From the NCBI RefSeq assembly GCF_000711235.1, contig NZ_JOMI01000009.1, positions 310,001-374,000 of the forward strand: a DNA stretch of 64,000 nucleotides. The letters run 5' to 3'. This document shows, one piece after another, positions 25,708-35,410 of the stretch. Below the pieces are notes generated by a model. It was given only the letters and a program-made list of their open reading frames with translations. It did not search any database and was not told the origin of the DNA. Positions within the stretch are counted from its first letter, which is position 1; each line of letters starts with the position of its first letter. The position numbers and the translations under genes were made by a program. Source of the DNA: Prevotella sp. 10(H) (GTDB taxonomy: Bacteria; Bacteroidota; Bacteroidia; Bacteroidales; Dysgonomonadaceae).

Positions 25708-26260
25708 ATTTTTATTTTTTTATTCAGCAGCTCCTTTATAATTTTTTCAGGGCTCCTCCGCTGAAGATTATTATTATTCCAATTAACCGAGCCTTTTGCA
25801 TGGTTTGTTTTCCATGCCGAAGGCTTTATCAATAGTCGTTTGGTTGTATTTCTTTTAATGCTAGATACATCATTAGAATACACTGACGTACGAATAGATA
25901 CTTACTGTCAATGAATCGACATTGATAAATAATAAATTAGAATTATGATTTTGAAACTAACCAATGACTATCAACCTCGTAGCTGTTAATTGTGATAGAT
26001 ATACATAATATTGTCAGGTTCATCATCCCGATAAACCAAATTAGTTTCTAATGTCCTGTGTTTATTTTTTGACTAACATAATTGTACCCTTTCTCTTATC
26101 TTTAAGGGTTAGTATTCTTTTTATCCAGATGCAAATATATAAAGAATTTTTATATTAACAAATTTTTAGAATAAAAAGATAGAATTGTACTTATTTTGAC
26201 TTGAGTAAAATCCTTTTTATTTCTACCTTCGGATTCAGTTTTTCATTCAATGTTAACCCT
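25708..26260. other. AT-rich gap before galM
   Basis: 553 bases. The only open frame is a 62-codon one on the minus strand (25695-25883) that overlaps the VOC gene and resembles no family I know. No clear -7 element for galM was seen. Given the broken genes just downstream, this may be residue of a decayed locus. Confidence 0.45.
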
Positions 26261-27256
26261 ATGATTTCGAAGATAAACTCAATAATACATCAGAACAAAG
26301 TGGTTTCCGTGTTTCGTATAAAGAATAACAGTGGTGCTTATGTGGAAGTTATGAATTACGGTGCAACAATTCTATCTGTTGTAGTTCCTGATAGAAACAA
26401 TAAATTAGAAAACATCATCTTACACTATAATAATATAGAAAGTTATTTTACAGATCCCTTTTATTTAGGATGTACTGTAGGGAGATATGCCAACCGGATT
26501 TCAGATGCAAAATTTATATTGGACGGAAAAACATATTATCTTGATAAAAACGATGTAGAAAATTCAAATCACGGAGGATTTAATGGATTAAACAGGAAAA
26601 TATTCGATTATAAAGTTAATGAAGACAATATAGTCTTTTCAACAGAAAGCGTTGACAGAGAAAGCGGTTTTCCCGGCAATCTGCGACTGGATGTTTCATA
26701 TTCATTTAGCGATAATAATGAATTAAATATCGAATATAAAGCTATGGCCGATAAAAGAACCCCTGTTAATTTTACTAATCACGCTTATTTTAATTTATCA
26801 GGCGAGAAACAATCTATTCTTAATCATCTGTTTAAGGTAAATGCAGACTATTATTTGGAAACTGATGATAGTTTTTTGCCCACGGGCAATATTTATCCTT
26901 TAGATAATACAGCTTTCGATTTTAGAAGGGCGGGAGAGATTGGTCAAATGCTACAATTGAAAAATGAAATCATAAAAGGATATAATACATATTTTGGCAC
27001 AAAGTCAAATAAAAGTGATATGCCCTTGGCCAGCGTTACCGATAATTATTCAGGACGAAGTGTGGATTTATATACTTCCATGCCCGGCTTTCAGTTTTAT
27101 ACCGGAGACTATCTTTCAGGGAATTTTATTCCTTTCGAGGGTCTCTGTATCGAAGCGCAGTATCATCCTGACGGCCTAAATCATTCCCTTTTTGAAAAGA
27201 ATATACTGGAGCCGGATATCGAAAAAATAGATTGGATCAAATACTCATTTCGTTAA
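26261..27256 (+). CDS. galM: Aldose 1-epimerase (galactose mutarotase)
   Basis: A 331-residue enzyme from the ATG at 26261. An in-frame TTG at 26201 would add 20 hydrophobic residues with no match in the family, so the ATG is preferred, though a signal sequence cannot be excluded. MNYGATILSVVVPDR, the first catalytic His in NHGG (His104), NHAYFNL (His174) and the acid Glu in LCIEAQ (Glu298) are all present, so it looks functional. It interconverts alpha and beta anomers of galactose or glucose. It is followed by remains of a sigma factor and a beta-galactosidase and is probably the survivor of a sugar-utilisation locus. Confidence 0.92.
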   Translation: MISKINSIIHQNKVVSVFRIKNNSGAYVEVMNYGATILSVVVPDRNNKLENIILHYNNIESYFTDPFYLGCTVGRYANRISDAKFILDGKTYYLDKNDVENSNHGGFNGLNRKIFDYKVNEDNIVFSTESVDRESGFPGNLRLDVSYSFSDNNELNIEYKAMADKRTPVNFTNHAYFNLSGEKQSILNHLFKVNADYYLETDDSFLPTGNIYPLDNTAFDFRRAGEIGQMLQLKNEIIKGYNTYFGTKSNKSDMPLASVTDNYSGRSVDLYTSMPGFQFYTGDYLSGNFIPFEGLCIEAQYHPDGLNHSLFEKNILEPDIEKIDWIKYSFR

Positions 27257-27361
27257 ATCTGTTTTGATATTATTATATTTGCTAGATCTTTATAAGATAA
27301 TGATGATTATTGAATATCTATTATTTCAATATAATTACACTCTCAAATTAGCATATCTTGA

Positions 27362-27445
27362 AGAGAAAAAAGTGCAGAAATTGCACGGCAACGTAATCTT
27401 TCACAACGTACGGTGGAGCATCATTTGCATATGTCTCTCAAATAG
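27362..27445 (+). pseudogene. Remnant of an ECF sigma factor C-terminus (region 4)
   Basis: Reading from 27362 gives REKSAEIARQRN then LSQRTVEHHLHMSLK and a stop. This is the helix-turn-helix of sigma region 4 (EIA, then RTVE-HH, then ALK-like). There is a stop codon directly before it. Just upstream, a different frame reads LAYLEEKK, which is how the preceding part of such a factor would look, so a frameshift probably lies near 27370. No regions 1-3 remain. It is dead as a gene but shows that a regulated locus once stood here. Confidence 0.6.
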
Positions 27446-27530
27446 AATAGTTGCGATCCCAAGTTTTAGATAAAGAAAAAAACAATAAAAAATTTACAAT
27501 TTCATTAAGTAATTTTGGAATCAATCTGTA

Positions 27531-28864
27531 TTAAGAATAGTACACCTTATTAATGGCGATATACCGAATGACGAAGATTTTTCATGTAACGGATTGGTTA
27601 CCCCTGATAGGAAAATAACTGCAAAGCTGATAGAATTGAAAAAAATATACCAGTATATAAAATTCAAACCGACAGCATTATCGGCAGGGAAAGTCGAAAT
27701 TGAAAATAAATATGACTTTCTAAACCTGAATGAATTCGATATATCTTGGATTGTTCTGAGGGAAGGGATTCCTGTCGAATCGGGCACACTGCAAGAACTA
27801 AATCTTGTTCCAAATGAAAAAACAGTAATAGAATTTCCATTTAAACGCCGTTACGATCCGGGAAAAGAATATTTTCTGAATATTTCAGCTACTCTAAAAA
27901 ATAAAACTTCCTGGGCAGAGAAAGGACATCAGATTGCGTCTGCTCAATTTGCTTTGACACCTCGTCCTGCAATAGAAGCGATTGACAATTCTGTTTTGGC
28001 AGCTTTGAATGTAAAAACAGAAGGTAGTAACCTGATTATTTCCGGCTCAGGATTCAGTACAGCATTTAATACTGCAACAGGAAAAATGACATCTTTGCAA
28101 TATGGAAATACAGAATATCTTTACAAGCAAAACGGATTAAATCTGAACTGGTATAGGAGTGTGGGCAATGATAAATTTACTGACCAAAACTATTACCCGG
28201 TACTAGAAGACAAACCGGTATTTATCTATTCGGTTGCTGATGATAATAAGTCTGTAATTTTAATCAGTGATTTTGTTGCTACAATTAATAGTCCTACTCC
28301 TGTAAAATTGCCATATTCTGTAAAATACACTGTATATGGTAATGGAATGATAGATGTAGAAGGAAGCTTTACCAAGCCGTCAACAGGAGCTATTATCCGC
28401 CGTCTGGGACTACAGATGCAGTTGCCGGAAGGATTTGAAAATATCAAATATTATGGGAAAGGGCCCCACGAAAGCTATATCGACCGTATAAAATCTGCAT
28501 ATGTAGGTTTATATTCCACAACTCCTAAAGGCATGGAATATGAGCATTACGTACGTGCCCAAAGTTTAGGAAACAGGGAAGATGTACGCTGGATCGAAAT
28601 ATCTGATGGAAAAATGCAGGTTTAAAAGTCATTTCGAAAAACAGAATGAGTTTCAGTGCTCTTCATTTCACAGATAAGGCTGTGTGGGAAGCAACACATG
28701 ACTTTAATCTTGATAAGATACGAGAACCTCAAGTTTATTTAAATCTGGATTGTATACAACAAGGTCTAGGAAATGCAACCTGCGGGCCGTTCCCGCTACC
28801 GGAATATATGATTCCTGAAAATCAGCCTCTGAACTTTGCTTTCAGAATACAGAAAATAAAATAA
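27531..28864 (+). pseudogene. Broken GH2 beta-galactosidase, C-terminal part only
   Basis: From about 27531 the frame reads INGDIPNDEDF and CNGLVTPDRK, the end of the catalytic barrel in large GH2 beta-galactosidases. The immunoglobulin-like domain follows (IELKKIYQYIKFKP), then the small-chain domain: LRRLGLQMQLPEGF-like RRLGLQMQLPEGFENIKYYG, and KGPHESYIDR. At about 28619 one G is missing (DGKMQ then a stop). The correct continuation GLKVISKNRMSFSALHFTDK lies in the next frame and runs to the stop at 28864. The N-terminal 600 or so residues, including both catalytic Glu, are absent. The open frames at 27594-28625 and 28646-28864 are pieces of this pseudogene. Confidence 0.85.
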
Positions 28865-28877
28865 TTCCTATCTGTTT

Positions 28878-28928
28878 ACTGTCCATAATGTTGTGTGAAT
28901 AACATAATATTATGGACAGTTTTTTTTA
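28878..28928 (+). terminator. Rho-independent terminator after the beta-galactosidase remnant
   Basis: ACTGTCCATAAT (28878-28889) pairs perfectly with 28909-28920, followed directly by seven or more T. The loop contains further self-complementary ATGTT/AACAT. The terminator is intact although the gene it served is broken. Confidence 0.85.
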
Positions 28929-29677
28929 TAAATACGAAGAACTTTGAGCATTAAACAAAATCATTAAAATAATTTAAAAAACAGTTTTTTTTATACAAAT
29001 TGACATATAACTTTAACATAACCTCTTGTTTTTTCATAGGTTATTATATTAATTTACTATATTTCCTTCCTAAATTAACAACATTCTTATACAAATTTAT
29101 TTTCAATAAACATATATTAACAAATTACTTTTTGTTTAGTTGTTCATTGAATACCTATTGATAGTATAAGTTATCTCCTATTATTTCACTCCTTGAAAAG
29201 CCATTTGCTTAATAATTCAGCGAATTCCTTTAGACAATAGAATTTTGAGATGTTGAATCCTCTTATTTCAGGTAAAAATATACTTAAATATTTGCTGGGA
29301 TTAAGAGTATATGTTAATAAATAATACTTATGTGACTGCCCTTTATATAATTTACATTTATAGCATTTTGCCTCTTGGATAACTTAAGCAAACAAACCTG
29401 ATACACAAAAGGTTCAGGACTCTTTCCCAAAAAACAAAAATATCTTGATTACGGTTATTGATATCGTAAATCCGACTAAGATTCTGGAAGTTATAGGTGT
29501 CTACTTATGTAAGTAGCTTCCTAGAGAAATTTGTCTGTTTTATAAAGGTCAATTTATAGCTAATTATTTATTAACTATCTAATTATTAAATAAATCAAGA
29601 ATCAATGATTAATTAAATAACGAGAAGTGGGGGAAATAAAAAAATTAGTAAAAGAGTAATAACAAAAAAAGAAAAAA
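28929..29677. other. Long AT-rich upstream region of the fimbrial operon
   Basis: 749 bases without a supportable gene. It must contain the promoter of the fimbrial operon; I found no exact TAnnTTTG with a -33 partner. On the minus strand about 65 codons are open at 29186-29380 but without a start codon or family resemblance. The last 40 bases before the first fimbrial ATG are A-rich, typical of highly translated Bacteroidetes leaders. Confidence 0.5.
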
Positions 29678-30874
29678 ATGATGAAAACTTCACTAGCTGT
29701 TTATTTTATGGCACTTATGGGCCTATTCATTACATCATGTTCGAGCGATGATGGTATGGATACAGGATCAGTTGACACCCAGAACATGGAGGGCAAAACT
29801 GCTGTTAATTTCGAACTTGATGCAAGTTCGCTGGGTTATATCGTACAAACAAAGGCCGACCAGTTTTCCCCTTCCAATTCTTATACCAAGAATGCATTCA
29901 GTATTTATGCATTCCGTATCAAGCAAGACGGCGGCTCAGTTTATGAGTATGAAAAAACCATAGATTTAACTAAACTGTCGTATTCACCAACGACAAAAAA
30001 ATTGACCGGTACAGACATACTACCTATCGGAAATTATAAATTCCTTCCGGTATATGGTATTGCAAACCAATCTACTTTGTTAACAACTCCTGATTGGGCA
30101 GGAAAAACTCTGAATGACACTTATACTATCGGTTACGAAGGTGGTAAGGATCTTACAGAAATTTTCTTGCCTGTAACTGTAGGCAATACAGGTGCTCTTA
30201 CTGCTTATCCGATGGGTCTGACCAGTACTCCTAACCAAACTGTTACTGCAAAATTGCAGAGAGCGGTTTCAAGGGTAGACCTTATGTTTATCAAAGTTAA
30301 AAAGGAAGAAGACGGCTCTTATACAGAAACAGCTTATCCTGAAAATAAAGATGTATTCGGTGAAGCTGAAATCGAAAAGATCGAGATGCGTTACAAAGGC
30401 TTGAATAATCTGATGAGTTATTTCGGTTCTAACAAGACTACTACTCCTTTTGATAAAAATATAGAGTTGAACCTGGATAAAGGTATCATCATGATCGGAG
30501 AAAGCGAAAACGCTTCGACTATTGGTGTCGGCGATACATTCGACTATGACAATATCAATTCCGAGCAGTTAATTTACGGATCGGCTCACGTATTCGGTAA
30601 CTACCTGTTGCCAAACAACGATGCTTCAAAAGCAACTTCTCTGGAAATATATATCAAACCTAAAGATGAAGTAGGAAGAACTATCAATGTTTCTCTTACT
30701 GCTGACAAGAAATTACCTCTCGAAAGAAATAAGGTAACAATTGTAAAGGTATATGTAATTGAAGACGATCCTAATACACCTCCTCCTACAGTATTTACTA
30801 CTAAAGTAAAATTCGATGTTGAAATAGAAACTAAATGGGCTGGTTCGCACGAAGTAACAGGTGAGTTGGAATAA
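29678..30874 (+). CDS. FimA/Mfa1-type major fimbrial subunit lipoprotein
   Basis: A 398-residue secreted lipoprotein. Signal peptide and lipobox FITSC are followed by SSDDG. The segment NAFSIYAFRI, the element KLQRAVSRVDLMFIKV near residue 205 and the terminal strand VEIETKW are what is expected for Bacteroidales type V pilins, which polymerise by donor-strand exchange after proteolytic trimming. It is the first gene of a seven-gene plus-strand operon ending with DUF3575 and DUF3868 proteins. First position and length suggest the shaft subunit. Confidence 0.82.
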   Translation: MMKTSLAVYFMALMGLFITSCSSDDGMDTGSVDTQNMEGKTAVNFELDASSLGYIVQTKADQFSPSNSYTKNAFSIYAFRIKQDGGSVYEYEKTIDLTKLSYSPTTKKLTGTDILPIGNYKFLPVYGIANQSTLLTTPDWAGKTLNDTYTIGYEGGKDLTEIFLPVTVGNTGALTAYPMGLTSTPNQTVTAKLQRAVSRVDLMFIKVKKEEDGSYTETAYPENKDVFGEAEIEKIEMRYKGLNNLMSYFGSNKTTTPFDKNIELNLDKGIIMIGESENASTIGVGDTFDYDNINSEQLIYGSAHVFGNYLLPNNDASKATSLEIYIKPKDEVGRTINVSLTADKKLPLERNKVTIVKVYVIEDDPNTPPPTVFTTKVKFDVEIETKWAGSHEVTGELE

Positions 30875-30935
30875 TTCCGACTCACGGGTTGCAAACCATA
30901 ATAAATTCAAACCGTAAGATAAAAACCGAAACGAT

Positions 30936-31892
30936 ATGAATAAAGGTTATTATATAATTTATATGTTGATTATCTTAATGACAGCATGTAGCAATGAGGA
31001 TGAAAATCGTTTAGTACATGATGATACCAAGCTGGAAGGGAAAGGTGATTTTGTCACTCTTTCGAGCCAGGTAAAAGACGTTTCGGTTTTAATCTTCGGT
31101 GAAAAAGATGATGCATTCAATTATCAATCGAAGATAAGTTCAGGCTGGGATGCAAATAATCAGGTACAGACAAAGCTCAAACTAGGGGAATATAAGTTTT
31201 TGTTTATTAAAACAGCCGGTGACAGTACAACACTTTTTCCCACAGAACTAAAAGCTACAACTAAATTCGAAGATATTCACATCAAAGTGAATGATGATGC
31301 TCTGCATCCGGGTTATGTAAAGCCGGTCGATCAAATTTACTTTCCGGAAACAACTCTTCTTGCCGATTCAGTATATACTATCACAGGCCCTACTACCGTA
31401 AAAAATAAACTGACAAGAGCAGTAGGTCAGGTTGTGGTCAATGTGCATCGTGTAGCTAAAAACGGTAACGACACAACTCACCTGCCATTTACAAAACCTC
31501 AGAATGTAATGGATAATATAGGGGATATAACATTGGATATATCAGGGATCGGTGAATATATAAATATAAAAGAGGGCAAAGGCTCGGTTAAAACGTTCTA
31601 TACTTTTGATAATACAAAAGCAAAAATAGATGCCAAAGGCTTTGCTTCATTAGAAGGGCCATTCCTTTTCCCTACTGTCGATGAAAATAAAACTATAATA
31701 AAAGTAACGGTAAATCCTGCCAGCGACAGCCCTTTCCCTATTTTGAAAACAGAAGTGGAAAGCAGGGTTAAAAGAAACGAACAGATAATTATTACACTCC
31801 TCGTTACGTCGACATATCAATTGATTGATATAAGCGTAGATGTAGAACCGATGTCGGATGTGCACGACGGAGATTCAGGAATATGGGAATAA
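30936..31892 (+). CDS. Fimbrial accessory lipoprotein (fimbrillin-like)
   Basis: A 318-residue lipoprotein with lipobox LMTAC and then SNEDEN. The body is beta-rich; KNKLTRAVGQVVVNVHRV near residue 160 is the equivalent of the RAV-x-R-V/VD element of the major subunit. The C-terminus VDVEPMSDVHDGDSGIWE is acidic. It probably forms part of the fimbrial tip or a minor shaft component. It lies 61 bases after the major subunit gene and 22 before the next. Exact role not determinable. Confidence 0.72.
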   Translation: MNKGYYIIYMLIILMTACSNEDENRLVHDDTKLEGKGDFVTLSSQVKDVSVLIFGEKDDAFNYQSKISSGWDANNQVQTKLKLGEYKFLFIKTAGDSTTLFPTELKATTKFEDIHIKVNDDALHPGYVKPVDQIYFPETTLLADSVYTITGPTTVKNKLTRAVGQVVVNVHRVAKNGNDTTHLPFTKPQNVMDNIGDITLDISGIGEYINIKEGKGSVKTFYTFDNTKAKIDAKGFASLEGPFLFPTVDENKTIIKVTVNPASDSPFPILKTEVESRVKRNEQIIITLLVTSTYQLIDISVDVEPMSDVHDGDSGIWE

Positions 31893-31914
31893 CAAAGCTT
31901 AAGAAGATATCAAT

Positions 31915-33225
31915 ATGAAAAATAAATATATAAAATATTTCCTGCTCATCTTTGCTAGCATGGCATTTTTCTCATGCTCTTCCTCAGATGATTATGTAGA
32001 AGAAAATATTCCGGGCAATGAACAGAGCGAAGACGATAAGCCTATTACACTGACTGTCTTGGGTCAACCTTTACCGGATTACTTACAATGTGAAATGTAT
32101 ATTTTCCAGAAGAATTCAACCGCTCAGGATAGTGAATACACGCTGAAGGCTACGCAAACAATTAATCCTAATGGAGATAATAAACTGGAAATAAAAAATA
32201 TAGATCTTATAGAGAAAACGTATCGATTCCTTTTTATAGCCACTTCAAAAAACTTGGAAGAAGTTTCGCTGACAAAGAAAGACGGAACAGCTCTGGCCCT
32301 CGGTCTCAAATGGAGCGATATTATGATCAACTCTAATGAGAAACTTGTTTCGGCTAATAACTATCAGGGATTTGTAGATAAAACTTCTGAAGAAATATTA
32401 AGCACTAAAAATATTAATGCAACTCTAACGAGAATTGTAGGAAAACTCAAATTCGATATATACAAAGTCGTAAAACAAGATGATAAATACGTAAGCACAG
32501 GAGTCGCTACGCCTCATTTCAATGTATTGGACCGTGTATATAAGATTGAAATAGAATATATGAACCTTACTCAGGGTGTAGTATACGATCAGAACAACAA
32601 ATTGAAACATCAGGCTATATGGGGTGAGTCGCATAAACAAGAGATAACACCAATTCTTTTCCAGGGCGAAAACCCATGGTTCCGTAATTTTAAGATAGAT
32701 GAGTCTCAAAAAGTAGATAGCCTGACATATTCGAAGGAAAAAGCAGGAAGCGCACATATTGCAGGTATCTATTGTATGCCTTCCGATAAAAATATGAAAG
32801 TCAAACTCATATTCCACTATTACGATACCACGCCTATATGCAACGATAAGAGGGAGCATTATCATGCAAGTAATTGTTATCCTGACATTAATCCGATATG
32901 TGGAAAATTGCCGCATATGCATAGTCAATCATGTTATACAGGCGACGAACTGACATGCGGAAAAGAATCGCATGCACACAGAAAAGAATGTTATGACGTG
33001 CCTGCTAAATGCGGACTGGAAGAGTATATATATACTGTAGGATGCTTTCCTGAGGAATCTATAGAATTGAACCTGCCGAAAGAAAATTCAGCAACACATG
33101 ATCCGTTAAGCATCATACCGAACCACTTTACAGTGAATACTGCCCAGATAAGATATAACAGGATAATAGATGTAGGTACAAAGACTTCATTTGAGTTCAA
33201 TACCGATTGGGAAAATGATAAATAA
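31915..33225 (+). CDS. Fimbrial lipoprotein with four Cys/His repeats
   Basis: A 436-residue lipoprotein (lipobox FFSC, then SSSDD). Residues 1-300 and the last 55 resemble the other fimbrial proteins (NATLTRIVGKLKFDIYKV near 165-185). Between residues 309 and 377 lies an insertion of four units with the plan C-x(4-6)-H-x-H-x(3)-C-[YF]: CNDKREHYHASNCY, CGKLPHMHSQSCY, CGKESHAHRKECY and a degenerate CGLEEYIYTVGCF in which both His are Tyr. I know near-identical repeats from large surface proteins of gut Firmicutes. Metal binding or disulfide-stabilised adhesion are possible. A tip position is inferred from the unusual domain. Confidence 0.78.
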   Translation: MKNKYIKYFLLIFASMAFFSCSSSDDYVEENIPGNEQSEDDKPITLTVLGQPLPDYLQCEMYIFQKNSTAQDSEYTLKATQTINPNGDNKLEIKNIDLIEKTYRFLFIATSKNLEEVSLTKKDGTALALGLKWSDIMINSNEKLVSANNYQGFVDKTSEEILSTKNINATLTRIVGKLKFDIYKVVKQDDKYVSTGVATPHFNVLDRVYKIEIEYMNLTQGVVYDQNNKLKHQAIWGESHKQEITPILFQGENPWFRNFKIDESQKVDSLTYSKEKAGSAHIAGIYCMPSDKNMKVKLIFHYYDTTPICNDKREHYHASNCYPDINPICGKLPHMHSQSCYTGDELTCGKESHAHRKECYDVPAKCGLEEYIYTVGCFPEESIELNLPKENSATHDPLSIIPNHFTVNTAQIRYNRIIDVGTKTSFEFNTDWENDK

Positions 33226-33235
33226 TCAATAAAAT

Positions 33236-34450
33236 ATGAAAGCTTATATGATACATAAAATAATAATATTATTGAGCTTGGCTGTATGGTTGCTATCATG
33301 TCAGCAGGATGATGCTGATTTTCAATCAGGAACAGGGCAGGCAAAAGAAGAAAGAATTCCTGTAAAAATAGGAGTTTCACTCAATGATATTGATCTGAAT
33401 ACGGGCTATGAACCGATGGGCTCACTGAAAAGCGATCCAAATGAAGTAAAGCTTAGGATAACCAATCAGTACAGGATCGTAATAATGAAAAAAATAAACG
33501 ATAAGATCATTATAGATTCCATTGCTACAGGTTTAGCTATGAGAACTGCAGGATGGGGCTTGGCAAGCTTTAAGGCCGGACAAAATTTCGATGACTTATA
33601 TCTCGAACTTACTCCCGGTAAATATTATATTTCCATTTTTACAGGACAAGGCGCCATGGCATGGAACGGCCATATAAGAAGAGGCGGAGTAGTTGCAGAT
33701 GCTGTAAACGATGGTAGTCATACGTTTGCTTCTACTTACAGAACCGGTACAAAAGATTATTCTAATAATGGGCTGAAATACCTTTCGGAAGAAATCCACA
33801 CCGGTACTACAACTTTTACTGTACGGAAAACAGAAGATTTACATTCTCAGCCCGACCCGGCACTGGATAATATACATATCAAACTCAAACGGCGCGTAAC
33901 AAAATTTCGCATTTTGTTGGAAGATCCGCAAGGTATATCCCGCACTGAAGCTTTTGCATATAATGATGCCTCACCGGTTATAAAAGCAGTGATGCCTGCA
34001 GTAGAAGGTAAATATGTAGACGGGTTGGATATATGGGGAGAGCCTTGGTATAATCCTGATATAGAAAATAAAAAGATGACTTACTGTACAGAGGCCATGA
34101 GCCCGATGTACTCACATCCGAACGGCAATAGGTATTATTTAAGTGTACCTATAGGTCCACGCGTACACTCGCCTTACTTTTTCTCCAAACCCGGTGATGA
34201 AGTAAAGGTAATCATCACGGATGCCCTTGTTAATTTTAAATCGAACGAACGTTATTACGTATATAAGGGTGATCCGATAGAAGTTACACTAAAGCATAAC
34301 AATGTAGATGGAATAGTATTCAATCCAGGCTATTATACCACGCCGGAGCCTACATGGCCGCCTATAAGCGACATGGAGTTGAAGATGAACGGCGGTGTGC
34401 ATGACAATACATTAGGTATCTACAACAGTTACGCAGAACATAATAAATAA
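33236..34450 (+). CDS. Fimbrial-operon lipoprotein, family not recognised
   Basis: A 404-residue lipoprotein with signal peptide and lipobox LLSC, then QQDDAD. The mature protein looks beta-rich. DNIHIKLKRRVTKFRILLEDP near residue 215 is a distant match for the central element of fimbrillins. The C-terminal third (GLDIWGEPWYNPD, YYLSVPIGPRVHSPYF) is aromatic- and Pro-rich and unlike the neighbours, which could be a ligand-binding surface. It is 10 bases after the Cys/His-repeat gene and 3 before the FimB-like gene. Likely a tip or adhesin subunit, with little direct support. Confidence 0.65.
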   Translation: MKAYMIHKIIILLSLAVWLLSCQQDDADFQSGTGQAKEERIPVKIGVSLNDIDLNTGYEPMGSLKSDPNEVKLRITNQYRIVIMKKINDKIIIDSIATGLAMRTAGWGLASFKAGQNFDDLYLELTPGKYYISIFTGQGAMAWNGHIRRGGVVADAVNDGSHTFASTYRTGTKDYSNNGLKYLSEEIHTGTTTFTVRKTEDLHSQPDPALDNIHIKLKRRVTKFRILLEDPQGISRTEAFAYNDASPVIKAVMPAVEGKYVDGLDIWGEPWYNPDIENKKMTYCTEAMSPMYSHPNGNRYYLSVPIGPRVHSPYFFSKPGDEVKVIITDALVNFKSNERYYVYKGDPIEVTLKHNNVDGIVFNPGYYTTPEPTWPPISDMELKMNGGVHDNTLGIYNSYAEHNK

Positions 34451-34453
34451 TTT

Positions 34454-35383
34454 ATGAAAGATATGACAAAGAAGATAAAAATAATCGGCTTATTCTTATT
34501 CGTAGTTCTTTTATCGGCCTGCGTAAAAGACGGTGAAGACTTATGTCCGCCCGAACCGAGATCTTTAACCGGAAGTGCAATAATACATGTGTATGCCGAA
34601 AAATTCAGGAACAAATCGCAAAATCCGCTTGATGACAGAGAAGCGGTTTTTACAGACAGAATTACGCACTTACGTTATTTCGTATACAAAAATAATGAAC
34701 TGCACGATGAAGGAATTATAGACAAATTCCCGAAAGCGGCTCCAAGCAGTTATACTTTTAGCCTATCCGATCTTGAAAAAGGCGAATATAAAATGGTATT
34801 GATTGCCAATTCTGCAAAAAAATCATTGACAGGATTAGCGGCAAAATCTGCAAATCTGCTACTTACCTTCCCGGGATGTCTCGACAACGAAGACTACTTC
34901 ACAGCTGTATTCCCGTTTTCTATAAAGGATGACAGAAATACAGAATATGAAGTCGGACTAATGCGTACGAATGGAGTCATAAGATACACATTCAACAATA
35001 TGCCTGAAGAAGTGTCTGACATAGAGGTAATAATGAAAAACGTATATCTCGAAAAATGGATAGACGGTGACTATAAGAATATTTGTGAAGCAAATATGAA
35101 ATATCTGATAACTCCGCGCAAAAAGCAAGCTTGGATAGACGGAGAGTATGTGATAGGCACGTTCCCTACTCCTACAAACGAGTTTTCGGCTTTCCATATA
35201 AATCTCTACCGCAACGGAGAACCCGAGCCTTATATGTCACGTATGGTCACAGAAGATCTATCTGTGTTGAGAAACCAGCTGATAGATATCGCTGTGACTT
35301 TCAATAACGGAGAACTGGACTTTATAGTAGATCTAGACAGTGACTGGGATGGTTCATCATCGGGGTCAGTGGAAATAGAATAA
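34454..35383 (+). CDS. FimB/Mfa2-type fimbrial anchor lipoprotein
   Basis: A 309-residue lipoprotein. Lipobox LLSAC is followed by VKDGEDLCPPEP, the Cys-plus-acidic start common in FimB/Mfa2 proteins. RITHLRYFVYKNNELHDEG and KGEYKMVLIANS are the family-like first beta domain; DFIVDLDSDWDGSS ends it. FimB/Mfa2 proteins stay at the outer membrane, anchor the fimbria and limit its length. It starts 3 bases after the preceding stop. A second Met at codon 4 could be the true start. Confidence 0.8.
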   Translation: MKDMTKKIKIIGLFLFVVLLSACVKDGEDLCPPEPRSLTGSAIIHVYAEKFRNKSQNPLDDREAVFTDRITHLRYFVYKNNELHDEGIIDKFPKAAPSSYTFSLSDLEKGEYKMVLIANSAKKSLTGLAAKSANLLLTFPGCLDNEDYFTAVFPFSIKDDRNTEYEVGLMRTNGVIRYTFNNMPEEVSDIEVIMKNVYLEKWIDGDYKNICEANMKYLITPRKKQAWIDGEYVIGTFPTPTNEFSAFHINLYRNGEPEPYMSRMVTEDLSVLRNQLIDIAVTFNNGELDFIVDLDSDWDGSSSGSVEIE

Positions 35384-35410
35384 ATAGTAGCAATATAAAA
35401 TAAGAATATA

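Noticed and set aside
25695-25883. A 62-codon minus-strand frame overlapping the VOC gene start
   Set aside because: No recognisable domain, Asn/Lys-rich as expected from AT-rich non-coding DNA, and it overlaps the VOC gene by 13 bases. Could be a real small gene but nothing supports it.
29186-29380. About 65 open codons on the minus strand upstream of the fimbrial operon
   Set aside because: No start codon, no family resemblance, and length is within chance for a single frame. Possibly a gene relic, not supportable.
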